A stretch of DNA of 64,000 nt from Ureibacillus composti (GCA_030348875.1 JAUCEP010000002.1:1939001-2003000); one strand, 5' to 3'. Positions 41,698-51,320 are shown, numbered from the stretch's first letter. Translations and numbers: made by a program. Notes: generated by a model from the letters alone, not told the origin.

Positions 41698-42008
41698 TAT
41701 TACAAGAGCTTGCAGAGAAGCTAAACGCTCTTTACCCTACTCGATACTCACATTTTACAAGCGCCCAAGAACCACCTTTTATTTGTTACTTAGACGATGG
41801 TTCGGATAACTTCTATGCAGACAATAAAGTGCTTGTAGAAAGAACTTTTGTAAACATTGAGTTGTACACAAAAACAAAAGATTTAACAGCAGAAAAGAAA
41901 ATCAAAGGTATGTTAAACGATTATAAAATACCATTTCAGAAATCCCCTACGATTTTTATTGAATCGGAAGGGGTTTTTCAATGCACTTTTTCAATCACGT
42001 TAATTTAG
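41694..42008 (+). CDS. Tail terminator-like minor protein
   Basis: 104 residues. Position between gp10-type and major tail protein, plus the pattern of LYPTRYSHFTSAQEPPFICY and a strand-rich end, fits tail terminator (gpU-like) proteins. Identity rests mainly on gene order. Confidence 0.6.
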   Translation: MILQELAEKLNALYPTRYSHFTSAQEPPFICYLDDGSDNFYADNKVLVERTFVNIELYTKTKDLTAEKKIKGMLNDYKIPFQKSPTIFIESEGVFQCTFSITLI

Positions 42009-42023
42009 GAGGTAAGAATACAA

Positions 42024-42668
42024 ATGTCAAACAAAGAAACAGTAGTTATTCCATTCGATTGGAAAGAAATTATGAAATTGGATTTGCAATTCTTTGCTGA
42101 AAACAAAGTAGAGTTTGGTTTATCAAACGTTCACTACGCACCATACACGATTACTGGTGGAGAACCAGTATTTGAAACACCACTACCCATTCCAGGTGCA
42201 GTAACTTTAACTGGCGACCCGCTAGGAGAAACAACTCCATTTTACGCTGATAACATGATTTATTATGTTGCAAAATCAAATCAAGGGTACAGTGCTACAT
42301 TAAGTATTGCTACAATCCCTCAAGATTTCTCGATTTATGCTTTAGGTGAACAATTGGATGAAGTCGATGGGGTAATTCATGAAGTTGCGGATGCACAAGG
42401 TAAACCATTCGCCCTTTTATTCCAGTTTGAAGGCGATGCGAAAGCTACTCGTCATGTACTTTATAACTGTGATGCAAATCGCCCTAGTATGAACGGGAAC
42501 ACAAAAACGGAAAGTACTGAAGTTGCACCAACAGAGTTAACTCTAACAGCTTCACCACTTTTAATTAATGGAAAACCGATGGTGAAAACAAAAACAAGTG
42601 CAACGACTACTCCAGCCATTTACGATTCATGGTTTACGAACGTTTACAAAAAAGTCGTTACACCTTAA
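42024..42668 (+). CDS. Major tail tube protein
   Basis: 214 residues of the phi13-type tail family (EFGLSNVHYAPYTITGGEPV, YYVAKSNQGYSATLSIA, HVLYNCDANRP). AGGAGG lies before ATG 42024. An internal Met starts MKLDLQFFAENK, a leader usually found at the very N-terminus of phage structural genes, so a second start at 42072 is possible. Subunits form the tail tube. Confidence 0.85.
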   Translation: MSNKETVVIPFDWKEIMKLDLQFFAENKVEFGLSNVHYAPYTITGGEPVFETPLPIPGAVTLTGDPLGETTPFYADNMIYYVAKSNQGYSATLSIATIPQDFSIYALGEQLDEVDGVIHEVADAQGKPFALLFQFEGDAKATRHVLYNCDANRPSMNGNTKTESTEVAPTELTLTASPLLINGKPMVKTKTSATTTPAIYDSWFTNVYKKVVTP

Positions 42669-42681
42669 GGAGCTGAGATAA

Positions 42682-43032
42682 ATGGAAAAAACCATTGAAA
42701 TTGATGGGAAACAGGTCAATTTTAAAACAAGTGGCGCTGTGCCGAAACGTTATAAAACTCAATTCCAACGCGATTATTTCAGGGATTTGCTAGGATTAGG
42801 TGTAACGGATCTCGATTTTGAAAACTTAACAGAAAAACAAAAAATAGAAGAAATACGAAAAATCGATTTCGACATGTTTTATAACATCGCGTGGACTTTA
42901 GCAAAAACAGCTGATAACAAAATTCCAGAACCATTAACGTGGTTAGATTCTTTTGAAACATTTCCAATTTTTGATATTCTTCCTCAGATTCAAGATATGC
43001 TAACGGCTTCAATTGCTACTAAAAAAAACTAG
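42682..43032 (+). CDS. Tail assembly chaperone gpG
   Basis: 116 residues. Conserved beginning EKTIEIDGKQVNFKTSGAVP, KRYKTQFQRDYFRDLL and a helical rest. It binds the tape measure during tail assembly. Its last codons lie on a slippery run, so a fraction of ribosomes should extend it (see next entry). Confidence 0.8.
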   Translation: MEKTIEIDGKQVNFKTSGAVPKRYKTQFQRDYFRDLLGLGVTDLDFENLTEKQKIEEIRKIDFDMFYNIAWTLAKTADNKIPEPLTWLDSFETFPIFDILPQIQDMLTASIATKKN

Positions 43033-43238
43033 AAAATAAGAAAGGTACGTCAAACGGTGAAACAATAAGTACCGAGACGTACCTTGTCCTTTCTTACGAA
43101 TGTAATTTAAGACACGAGGACTTAGAATCGATGGATGTTGGTGGTATATTAGATTACATCGATGAATATTTAGAAATGAAAAATCCTAAAAAGAAAAACA
43201 TTCGAAAAGCTTCGCAAGACGATTTTGATAAATTTTAA
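43023..43238 (+). CDS. gpT frameshift extension of tail chaperone (gpGT)
   Basis: The heptamer A AAA AAC at 43023-43029 lies in the gpG frame two codons before its stop. A -1 shift enters a frame that stays open from 43029 to the TAA at 43236-43238, giving about 69 more residues (LENKKGTSNGETIS ... DDFDKF). No ribosome site or ATG starts this frame independently. Programmed -1 shifts between gpG and gpT are conserved in long-tailed phages. Confidence 0.82.
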   Translation, partial: KKLENKKGTSNGETISTETYLVLSYECNLRHEDLESMDVGGILDYIDEYLEMKNPKKKNIRKASQDDFDKF

Positions 43239-43288
43239 CACTCACTTTTTGTGGGTGTTTTTTATTTGTTAGAAAGGTAGGTGAAAAC

Positions 43289-45781
43289 ATGGCAAAGAAC
43301 ATTAAAGGAATCACAATAGAGTTAGATGGGGATTCTACCGGGCTTACACAAGCGTTAAAAGATGTTGACAAAGAAACGAAGTCGGTACAAACCGAATTGA
43401 AGACAGTGGATCGTTTACTTAAATTTGATCCAGGCAACGTCACTTTGCTCGTTCAAAAGCAAGAACTGTTAGCCGATGCAGTTGATAATACTTCAAAACG
43501 TTTGGATGTATTAAAACAAGCGCAATCTCAAGTCGAAGAGCAATTCCGAAACGGTGAAGTTGGTGCTGATCAATACAGAGCATTTCAACGTGAAATCGTT
43601 GCGACAGAAGGTCAATTAAACGCATTTAAAAAGAAATTGTCTCAAGTTGGCACTGGCGATGACCTTGCAGATACTAAAAAAGAAATGTCTAAGTTTGGTC
43701 AATTAACAGATGAAGCAAAGAATTCTGTTAGGGACCTAGGTGGAGAGCTGACCGGTCTTGCTGCTGGATTAGTCGCTGGTGGAGGTATAACTGGAGTAGT
43801 TGAAAAAGCACTAGATACATCCTCATTAAATACCAAGATTGAAATATCAATGGAAGTACCTCCTGAATCAGTCGAAACAGTTAAAAGTACAGTTAACGAT
43901 GTTACTGCGGTAATAGGTGACCAAGAAGCGGCATTAGAAGGTGTCCGTAGACAATGGGCATTAAATAAAGATGCTTCAGACGAAACGAATGCGGCGGTAG
44001 TACAAAGTGCTGCTACAATCGCAAGCGCTTATGCCGGTATCGATTTTATGGAATTAATTCAAGAAACAAATGAAATTGCTAATGAATTAGGCATCTCAAA
44101 TGAGGAAGCTTTAGGTTTAACGAATTCACTTTTGAAAATGGGTTTCCCTCCAGAACAATTAGACATAATCGCTGAATACGGTAAGCAACTTACTGACGCT
44201 GGATTTAACGCACAAGAAGTACAAGCAATTATGGCAGCTGGGGTCGAGACGGGTACTTGGAATATTGATAACCTTTTAGATGGTTTGAAAGAGGGGCGTA
44301 TCAAGTTAACCGAATTCGGTCAAGAGGTACCGAAAGCTACATCCGAATTGTTGCAAGGTACAGATATTTCTAGTAAACAGTTGCAACAATGGGGACAAGA
44401 AGTAGCCAAAGGCGGGGAAACTGGAAGAACAGCTATGCAAGAAGTAGCTAAAGCCTTATTGAATGTAAAAGATGAAACGCAAAGAAATGCTCTTGGTGTA
44501 CAGTTTTTCGGCACAATGTGGGAAGACCAAGGCGCAAATATTACTGATACTCTGTTAAATATGGACGATCATTTAATGTCAGCTCAAGAAAATCAAACTG
44601 CATTAAATGATGCTACTAGTAAACTCGATTCTTCTCCAGCGGTACAAATGCAACAAGCAATGGCAGATTTAAAAGAAGCTATGCAACCATTGCTAGAGAT
44701 AATAGCAAATATAATCTCAAAAATTGCGGAATGGGTTTCAAACAACCCAACTTTGACAGCAACCATCGTTGCCATTGTTTCTGCTATAGGTATTTTAATG
44801 GGTATCTTTTTAGCTTTATCCCCTATCATAACCGCTATAACTACACTCGCCGGAGCGCTTGGAGTAGGTATCGGAGCAATTGCTGCACCTGTTCTAATTG
44901 CTGTCGCAGTGATTGCGGCCTTAATCGCAATTGGTATAGCTTTGTGGAAGAACTGGGATGAAATCAAAGCTAAGGCTGCTGAATTAGTTAAAAATATTCA
45001 AGAAAAGTTTGAAGAGTTTAAAAGTGCTGTCGCAGAAAAAATGAAAGCAGCCAAAGATAAAATTGTAGAAATTTGGAATAGTGTCATGGATTTCTTTGAG
45101 GCAATTGACATTAAAGAGACAGCTAAAAAAATATTTGTAACCTTTATAAATGGCATAGCTGCAAAAATAGTAGATACGGTTTCAAAAGTAAAAGAGTTAT
45201 GGACAAAAGTTACTAATTTTTTAGATGGTATCAGTATCATTGATATAGCTAAGAAAATAATTACTACATTTGTAAATGGTATTGGCGAAAAAATTACAAA
45301 TGTCACATCGAAAGTGAAAGAGTTATGGGATGGTGCAAAAGGGTTCTTAGAGGGCATCGATTTATTACAAATCGGGAAGAACATTATCCAAGGTTTAATC
45401 AACGGTATCGGAAGTATGAAGAAATTTGTCATGGATATCATTGAAGATACTATCGGAAGTGCAATTGATTTTGCAAAAAAATTATTAGGTATCAAGTCAC
45501 CATCGAGAGTATTTATGGAAATTGGTGAGTTCACAAACGAAGGATTTATTGAAGGGATTAATAATAGTTCGAAACGGCTGACCAATGCCGTCGATGGTGT
45601 ATATGGTTCATTAGCATCTAGTGCGCAAAAATCAATCACCAACGCTTCATACACAACAAATAACTATAACTCTTCAGGAGGCTCACAAGTCATTACTATC
45701 ATGCTAGACAGCGAAGTTATTGGTCGTGCAGTTGCACCAATCGTCGGAGAGGAAATTGTATTACAGGTAGGACGGTGGTAG
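43289..45781 (+). CDS. Tape measure protein
   Basis: 830 residues. Starts AKNIKGITIELDGDSTGLTQ followed by coiled coil (about 20-130), a hydrophobic block (about 490-550: ATIVAIVSAIGILMGIFLAL, VLIAVAVIAALIAIG), then three repeats of about 45 residues (KIFVTFINGIAAKI, KIITTFVNGIGEKI, NIIQGLINGIGSMK) and GIKSPSRVFMEIGEF, the common end of such proteins. It sets tail length and helps DNA entry. The hydrophobic block may form a membrane channel. Confidence 0.93.
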   Translation: MAKNIKGITIELDGDSTGLTQALKDVDKETKSVQTELKTVDRLLKFDPGNVTLLVQKQELLADAVDNTSKRLDVLKQAQSQVEEQFRNGEVGADQYRAFQREIVATEGQLNAFKKKLSQVGTGDDLADTKKEMSKFGQLTDEAKNSVRDLGGELTGLAAGLVAGGGITGVVEKALDTSSLNTKIEISMEVPPESVETVKSTVNDVTAVIGDQEAALEGVRRQWALNKDASDETNAAVVQSAATIASAYAGIDFMELIQETNEIANELGISNEEALGLTNSLLKMGFPPEQLDIIAEYGKQLTDAGFNAQEVQAIMAAGVETGTWNIDNLLDGLKEGRIKLTEFGQEVPKATSELLQGTDISSKQLQQWGQEVAKGGETGRTAMQEVAKALLNVKDETQRNALGVQFFGTMWEDQGANITDTLLNMDDHLMSAQENQTALNDATSKLDSSPAVQMQQAMADLKEAMQPLLEIIANIISKIAEWVSNNPTLTATIVAIVSAIGILMGIFLALSPIITAITTLAGALGVGIGAIAAPVLIAVAVIAALIAIGIALWKNWDEIKAKAAELVKNIQEKFEEFKSAVAEKMKAAKDKIVEIWNSVMDFFEAIDIKETAKKIFVTFINGIAAKIVDTVSKVKELWTKVTNFLDGISIIDIAKKIITTFVNGIGEKITNVTSKVKELWDGAKGFLEGIDLLQIGKNIIQGLINGIGSMKKFVMDIIEDTIGSAIDFAKKLLGIKSPSRVFMEIGEFTNEGFIEGINNSSKRLTNAVDGVYGSLASSAQKSITNASYTTNNYNSSGGSQVITIMLDSEVIGRAVAPIVGEEIVLQVGRW

Positions 45782-45782
45782 T

Positions 45783-48023
45783 GTGAAAGCATATATAAAT
45801 GGTGTGGAAGCGCGATACGTCCACAATTCTTTACAATTTAGCGACGATACGTCAAAACGTTCTACCGGACATATTACATTCATTCGAGATAATGGTATAG
45901 CCGTTAGAAGTGGCGCAAGAGTTGATATTTACGATATGGAGAATAATCATATTTTTGGTGGCTTTGCAAAGAAACCAAAGATTAAAACATATCGCGGTTT
46001 AAGCGTAATTCAGGTGCAACTCGTAGATAATACGGACATTTTAAACCGTAGACGAGTTGCTGAAACTTACATCGATGAACTAGACCACGACATTATCAAA
46101 GATATTCACGCTCGTTACCTTGCCGAAGAAGGTATAAAGTTAGGTGTCATTGCTTCAAATAGTGGAGATACATCCACAGAAATGATTATTGAAACGACTG
46201 AATCTGATTTCACTAAAGGTGTATTAAGCGGTGTAGAAGTCGATGAAGGTGGAACGTTAACGCTTGAAAACATCAGTGATAACCCTCCTATCTCAAGAAT
46301 TGTGGAAGACTTTGAGGATACGAATTACAACTTTAATTTTAGCGGTTCTTGGAGTCGTACTGGAACAGCATATCAAGGTGCATATGGATTTAGAAGTGAA
46401 TCGATTGATCACCGAGAAAGTTCAGAATTAAAATTCGATATCGAAGTAAGAGAAGGGGCAATCGGTAAATTGTCCTTTTATTATTGGGTTAGTTCTGAAC
46501 AGAATGAAGATTATTTCGAAACATGGCTAGTCAAAGATGGTAAATGGACGATGCTGCTAAGGGATTCGGGAATCAAGGAATATTGGCAATACTTCTATGC
46601 AACTTTAGAGCCTGGAGATTACGAAGTTTATTTTTACTATGATAAAGATAAATCAGTTAACCGTGGTTACGATAGGGCAGTAGTTGACCAAATCGTATTT
46701 GAAGAATGGGAAGGGTTAACCTATCCATCTCAAGGTGAACGCATTGCACCAAAGATTACGAGTTTATCAGAAACGATTAAAAGTATTCGAATTGAATGTG
46801 ATGCAAACATTCCAACGGGTACGAGTGTTGAGTTTTATTACAGCTTAGACAACCAAGAAACGTGGGAATTAGCAGCAAATAATACAATTCAACGTTCAAT
46901 CAACGGTCCAAGTGGTGTAGATATAAAGGCAGTACTTAAAACGACTTATACAACTATTACACCATCTGTTCGTGAAATAAAATATATTCTTGAAACAACA
47001 GCTGGTACGTTAATTCGTAAAGCTGTTTTTAATTTTGTCACAGCTTCCCAAGCGTTAGACGATGTATGTGAACTAAGTGGTGCGGTTTGGTGGATTACAG
47101 CGGATAAAGTGCTGCATTATGTTACTCGCGATGAATTTAAAGCTCCTTGGAATATCGATACGAATGCACCAATTAAGAATATCGAAGTCGAAACAGATTT
47201 AACGGAATACCGAAACCGTCAATACTTACGAGCCGGGCAAGATATTACGGATTTACAAACGGAATCGATTAAGGGTGACGGATCTAAACGGACATTTAAT
47301 GTCGGTTATAAGATTGCCCAACGTCCAACGGTGATAGTAAACAAACAAGAACAAACACTTGGTATTCGCGGTAAAGATACTAATCGCGCTTTTTATTGGG
47401 CAAAGGATGAAAAGGAAATCACACAAGATGAAAGCCTTACACCTTTATCTTCCACAGATGTGCTGACAGTAAAATATTACGGTTTCTATCCAATTATCGT
47501 AGTAGCGGAAGATGAAAGTGCTATTACCGAAATGAAAGAGCGCACAGGTGATTCTGGACTGTATGAAGATGTAGAGGAAAACGAAAACATCGATAATGCG
47601 GATTTAGCACTTGAATTTGCTAATAGTAAGCTTCAAAAGTACGCGAAAATTAACACTAGGGTACGATTTGAAACGGTTAAAAAAGGATTGCAAGCCGGGC
47701 AGTTAATCAATATTAATTTACAAGGTTACGAATTAAACGATGAATTTTTAATTACATCCGTCACAATAAACCCGTTCAATGATGATTTTGTTACATACTC
47801 CATTGAATGTGTGGACGGTGAAGATGTTGGTGGTTGGGAACAATTCTTCAAACAACTTGCTAAAGCTTCAAAAACGTACGTCATCCGTGACAATGAAGTG
47901 TTAATCCGTTTAGCAAAACAATCAGAAGCAATTGGTTTTGCGGAAGAAATGGAGTATGAGATTTTTGCATGTAAGTTTCCAAGTGAAACACTTTATCCTT
48001 CCACTGATTTTATACCATGTTAG
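45783..48023 (+). CDS. Baseplate hub / tail tip protein
   Basis: 746 residues from GTG. N-terminal 120 residues are beta-rich (MKAYINGVEARYVHNSLQFS), like hub domains; a jelly-roll-like insert (about 175-310, FNFSGSWSRTGTAYQGAYGF) may bind carbohydrate; the C-terminus returns to hub-type strands (YRNRQYLRAGQDITDLQT). No separate distal tail gene precedes it, so it may combine distal-tail and hub roles. Ribosome site lies in the tape-measure end. Confidence 0.7.
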   Translation: MKAYINGVEARYVHNSLQFSDDTSKRSTGHITFIRDNGIAVRSGARVDIYDMENNHIFGGFAKKPKIKTYRGLSVIQVQLVDNTDILNRRRVAETYIDELDHDIIKDIHARYLAEEGIKLGVIASNSGDTSTEMIIETTESDFTKGVLSGVEVDEGGTLTLENISDNPPISRIVEDFEDTNYNFNFSGSWSRTGTAYQGAYGFRSESIDHRESSELKFDIEVREGAIGKLSFYYWVSSEQNEDYFETWLVKDGKWTMLLRDSGIKEYWQYFYATLEPGDYEVYFYYDKDKSVNRGYDRAVVDQIVFEEWEGLTYPSQGERIAPKITSLSETIKSIRIECDANIPTGTSVEFYYSLDNQETWELAANNTIQRSINGPSGVDIKAVLKTTYTTITPSVREIKYILETTAGTLIRKAVFNFVTASQALDDVCELSGAVWWITADKVLHYVTRDEFKAPWNIDTNAPIKNIEVETDLTEYRNRQYLRAGQDITDLQTESIKGDGSKRTFNVGYKIAQRPTVIVNKQEQTLGIRGKDTNRAFYWAKDEKEITQDESLTPLSSTDVLTVKYYGFYPIIVVAEDESAITEMKERTGDSGLYEDVEENENIDNADLALEFANSKLQKYAKINTRVRFETVKKGLQAGQLININLQGYELNDEFLITSVTINPFNDDFVTYSIECVDGEDVGGWEQFFKQLAKASKTYVIRDNEVLIRLAKQSEAIGFAEEMEYEIFACKFPSETLYPSTDFIPC

Positions 48024-48033
48024 AGGTGAAGAA

Positions 48034-48510
48034 ATGGAACAAATCGAAAATATAGGCTGGCATGGTGCCTTTGAAATCCAAATCATGCGAGGCGATGAGT
48101 TAAAAGTCGTTAAGTTTCCTAATCTAATCACAGACGCATGGCTTAATACCATTCGTGATGCATCGATGAGTGATGCACCAGTTGATTTACAAATTAAATA
48201 CATCGGGCTTGGTAAAGATGATGGAACAATTCTACCCTTAGATGCTTCAAACACTCGATTGGGTAATGAGGTTGAGCGAAAGGTATTTACCAAAATTGAA
48301 ACAGACGGAACGGGCAGAGTGAAGCGAACGGTAAATATTAATAGTGCGGAAGGAAATTTTCATATTAAAGAAATCGGCATCTTCGCTGGCAGCACAGCAA
48401 CATCGGATATTAACTCGGGCATATTAGTCGCTCGTGTTTTTTATGATTTAGATAAGGATGAGCTTGAAAGTGTAAATATCGTGAGAACAGATATAGTAGG
48501 GAGGTTGTAA
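48034..48510 (+). CDS. Tail protein of unknown precise role
   Basis: 158 residues from ATG 48034 (AGAGGTGAAG upstream). Region LQIKYIGLGKDDGTILPLDA, TRLGNEVERK and FHIKEIGIF resembles short phage tail-collar or fibre-attachment proteins. Likely connects fibres to the baseplate. Confidence 0.65.
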   Translation: MEQIENIGWHGAFEIQIMRGDELKVVKFPNLITDAWLNTIRDASMSDAPVDLQIKYIGLGKDDGTILPLDASNTRLGNEVERKVFTKIETDGTGRVKRTVNINSAEGNFHIKEIGIFAGSTATSDINSGILVARVFYDLDKDELESVNIVRTDIVGRL

Positions 48511-48513
48511 ACA

Positions 48514-49290
48514 TTGGCATTTGTGAAAACAGAGTTCGTAAATGGTCAAGCTCCTGCGGTTAGTGCAGAGGAATTGAATAAGTTTGGTGATGGTATTTTA
48601 GAGGCCATCAATTCTGTTTTGTGGAAAACAACTGATGAGGGAATACCCTTAGATTATGTTGTGGGATTTGTTGATATTGTAGATAATATTTGTTTTGATG
48701 GAACCTATTACTATACACACATATATGAAGGGAGTTCAACAGAGACAATAAGAAAATATAACCAATCAGGTGTGTATGTAGAAGGGAAATCAATATATGG
48801 CGATTGGAGTTGTTTTGACGTCGTTGGTGGTTATGTTTTTGCGGTAAATGGTAGGACTGGTAATAAAATGGAGAAATGGGCTTGGTCAACTTTCTCCAGT
48901 GGAGCGCCAGTAGCAACGTCGACTCCATCGTTTCTGAACAAAGTAGGGTTGGTTTCGATAAGTCAGGATGTTCATTATGTATTAAGTTCGACAGGTGAAT
49001 TTTATGAATACAAATTCTCAACAAATATAGCAACTTTAATTTCGACTTTGACATTTAAGGATAGCGCTTTTACCTCTTTGGCATATGATGGAGTTGATTT
49101 TTATGGATTAACAACAAATGGAACTATTTATAAATTTACGGTAAATGGTGTTTTGTTAAAAACAATTAAATTAAATCTTATGTTTATTTCTCCACAAGAA
49201 ATTGTCTACAACGATGGGTTATGGGTAAAGTCGTCTAGACACAGTACAGCACAGGGTGCGACGGGAATACTTTATAAAATAGCGATATAA
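48514..49290 (+). CDS. Tail fibre with propeller-like repeats
   Basis: 258 residues from TTG (GGGAGG upstream). N-terminal anchor (FVNGQAPAVSAEELNKFGDG, common to phage fibres) then about six repeats of Y/F-rich strands with spacing near 40 (FDGTYYYTHIY, FAVNGRTGNKME, VDFYGLTTNGTIYKF), as in beta-propellers. Candidate receptor-binding part. Confidence 0.65.
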   Translation: MAFVKTEFVNGQAPAVSAEELNKFGDGILEAINSVLWKTTDEGIPLDYVVGFVDIVDNICFDGTYYYTHIYEGSSTETIRKYNQSGVYVEGKSIYGDWSCFDVVGGYVFAVNGRTGNKMEKWAWSTFSSGAPVATSTPSFLNKVGLVSISQDVHYVLSSTGEFYEYKFSTNIATLISTLTFKDSAFTSLAYDGVDFYGLTTNGTIYKFTVNGVLLKTIKLNLMFISPQEIVYNDGLWVKSSRHSTAQGATGILYKIAI

Positions 49291-49305
49291 AAGTAGGTGA
49301 AAAAT

Positions 49306-49620
49306 ATGTTCTATTTTAAGATGGATTTAAAGCTCGATGAAGGCGAGTTCATTTACATTGTTGATAAAGATTTAATAAAAGAACCGATATATTCAGAAGG
49401 TTTGAACGAAATTTATTTCAAGTGCAATATGGATTTGTCAAATGTAGGTGCACAAATAATCACAGAAGAAGATTATTTGGTTTTTAAAGACCTTAGAGAA
49501 ACTGAAATAAAAGATAGTACAGCGTTGCCACTTGCGCCAACTGAAACTGAGTTACTAGAACAGCGCATAAAAGCAACTGAGGATGCACTATTACAAATGA
49601 TGATGGAAGGAATGTTGTAG
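49306..49620 (+). CDS. Small tail-associated protein
   Basis: 104 residues from ATG 49306 (AGGTGA upstream; a GTG at 49297 lies within the site). N-terminal strands then a helix (TETELLEQRIKATEDALLQM). The C-terminus matches small proteins encoded before XkdX-like genes. Unknown role. Confidence 0.6.
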   Translation: MFYFKMDLKLDEGEFIYIVDKDLIKEPIYSEGLNEIYFKCNMDLSNVGAQIITEEDYLVFKDLRETEIKDSTALPLAPTETELLEQRIKATEDALLQMMMEGML

Positions 49621-49621
49621 A

Positions 49622-49762
49622 ATGTCATTAGCTTATAACTTTATCTTAAATATGTGGGTAATGAAACGAGTAGATCAAACCTTTGTACAAGCACAAGTCA
49701 CACATGGACGATTAACAAAAGAAGAAGCAGATATGATTTTAGCAACGCCGCAAACAATGTAG
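49622..49762 (+). CDS. XkdX-like small protein
   Basis: 46 residues (MSLAYNFILNMWVMKRVDQT ... HGRLTKEEADMILATPQTM). The GRLTKEEAD-x-I ending resembles XkdX-type peptides that follow tail fibre genes in Bacillus phages. It starts 1 bp after the previous stop. Confidence 0.5.
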   Translation: MSLAYNFILNMWVMKRVDQTFVQAQVTHGRLTKEEADMILATPQTM

Positions 49763-49801
49763 GCGTATTTTTTATGCCTAAAAACAAAGGAGAGATAAAA
49801 T

Positions 49802-50479
49802 ATGCCTAACTTTTTTAATATCACGCTTGATACAACGGGTCCTAGTAACGTCGATGTAAAAATTGAAAATAACGCTTCCTATGCAACTGCTCAACTAGTA
49901 AACTGCCAAATTTCCACAAGTGATGCAGCAACCACTGGTTATCAAATGAAGATTTGGGGTGACGTTGATTCAGCTTATGACACAAATGTCCAAGCTACAG
50001 AAGCCCTAGCGAAGTGGATTACGTATTCCAGCACTAAACAAATTAAATTATCAGCTGGTGATGGAACAAAAACAATCAATGTTAAATTACGAGATGATGT
50101 GTTTAATGAATCCGCACAAGACTCTGATTCTATTATTCTTGATACAACTCGTCCAGTAGTAACAATTAGTGGTCCTGATGTATCAAAAATCTCTAAAGTA
50201 CCTGGAAAAGATGTAGCTTCATTCAGCTACTCAGTTGATGTTCCTTTCACCGAATACAAAGTTAAAGTTGTGTCTTCATCTGGTTCAGCTGAAAGCACAG
50301 GTACAACAATTGGTACTACAAACGGTTCAACAAACATGAGTGCTACTGGTTCATTTGCTGCAAGCACTGCGATTAACTGTACAATTGATGGTTCTGATTT
50401 AGAAGTAGCTTCAGCTGGTGATGGTGCGAAAGTTATTAAAGTATTTGTTAAAGATGAAGCTGGAAACTGGTCAGCGTAA
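49802..50479 (+). CDS. Tail surface protein with Ig-like folds
   Basis: 225 residues. Two bacterial Ig-like modules: ITLDTTGPSNVDVKIENNAS..IKLSAGDGTKTINVKLRDDV and IILDTTRPVVTISGPDVSKI..ASAGDGAKVIKVFVKDEA. The LDTT-x-P hinge and the GDG-x-K turn repeat in each. Ser/Thr-rich strands in the second module. Likely decorates the tail or binds sugars. AAAGGAGAG upstream. Confidence 0.7.
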   Translation: MPNFFNITLDTTGPSNVDVKIENNASYATAQLVNCQISTSDAATTGYQMKIWGDVDSAYDTNVQATEALAKWITYSSTKQIKLSAGDGTKTINVKLRDDVFNESAQDSDSIILDTTRPVVTISGPDVSKISKVPGKDVASFSYSVDVPFTEYKVKVVSSSGSAESTGTTIGTTNGSTNMSATGSFAASTAINCTIDGSDLEVASAGDGAKVIKVFVKDEAGNWSA

Positions 50480-50493
50480 AGAGATAACTCCTA

Positions 50494-50844
50494 ATGGCAG
50501 AACCTAAAGTTACTATTACATCAATTAGTAAGAGGAAAATATCAGATGAATCCGGGCACGATCAATCGATTATCAAATTTACATGTGACCAAACAATTGT
50601 AGCTTTTGAAGTGAGAGCTGGAGGAATTTTTCAAGGGTCTGGGCTGTTAGTTGGAATGTCTGACAGTCTTTATCCTTCAAGTTCGTTATATCCATCAAAC
50701 TCGCTATATCCAATTAACTTTAAAGTAACAGCAGGTACCGTATTACAATTCGATATAGAAAATGAAGAATTACAGCAAGATGGGGAATATCGAATAAATA
50801 TATATGCTTTAAATGAACAAGGGGAGTGGACACCATATGAGTAG
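50494..50844 (+). CDS. Tail Ig-like protein with SLYP repeats
   Basis: 116 residues. An Ig-like sandwich interrupted at about 58-76 by a tandem SLYPSSSLYPSNSLYPINF: three SLYP units of 6-7 residues. The end (YALNEQGEWTPYE) overlaps the next gene. Belongs to the same Ig-like cluster as its neighbours. Confidence 0.6.
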   Translation: MAEPKVTITSISKRKISDESGHDQSIIKFTCDQTIVAFEVRAGGIFQGSGLLVGMSDSLYPSSSLYPSNSLYPINFKVTAGTVLQFDIENEELQQDGEYRINIYALNEQGEWTPYE

Positions 50845-51313
50845 TTTTTTTACCTTAACATTAGATACAACAGCACCTCATATTGATGTGTACGCTCCTA
50901 CTTATACAACACCACAAGCGGAATTTGAAGTACTTATCAAAGCAAACGAGCGGTTAGCAGAATATCAGGAAATATTTGCGATTGATAGTGTTGGGGAAAA
51001 ACATGACTTCATTTTTATGTATGAAAACAATGCGTATTTCGGCATTGTGGACGTTAGTAAATTTTCTATTGGTATAGCAACAATTTACGTTCGAGTTTGT
51101 GACGTAGTTGGCAATTTATCAGATACCCTTATGGTAAATATGGACATCAAACAAGCGATAAATATTGATATTTTATCAACAGACACAATAAGAGCAGTAA
51201 TCGTTAATGAAGAAACTCGAAAAGTGATAGTAAATGAAAATTTTAGAAGTGTGTCTTCAAATGAAACAATACGATTGTTATTTACAAACGAAAAACTCGG
51301 GAAATCGAGGTGA
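50837..51313 (+). CDS. Ig-like tail protein with C-terminal NExxR repeats
   Basis: 158 residues from ATG 50837 (AAGGGGAGTGG upstream). Begins FFTLTLDTTAPHIDVYAPTY like the protein at 49802. The last 40 residues are four 9-residue units with N-E at positions 3-4 (IVNEETRKV, IVNENFRSV, SSNETIRLL, FTNEKLGKS), a beta-solenoid-like pattern. Possibly a trimerisation or surface-binding tip. Confidence 0.6.
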   Translation: MSSFFTLTLDTTAPHIDVYAPTYTTPQAEFEVLIKANERLAEYQEIFAIDSVGEKHDFIFMYENNAYFGIVDVSKFSIGIATIYVRVCDVVGNLSDTLMVNMDIKQAINIDILSTDTIRAVIVNEETRKVIVNENFRSVSSNETIRLLFTNEKLGKSR

Positions 51314-51320
51314 CAGCAGA

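Noticed and set aside
44998-45654. 218-residue reverse ORF inside the tape measure gene
   Set aside because: Mirror frame of a repetitive, helix-rich gene; low-complexity composition and no start signal.
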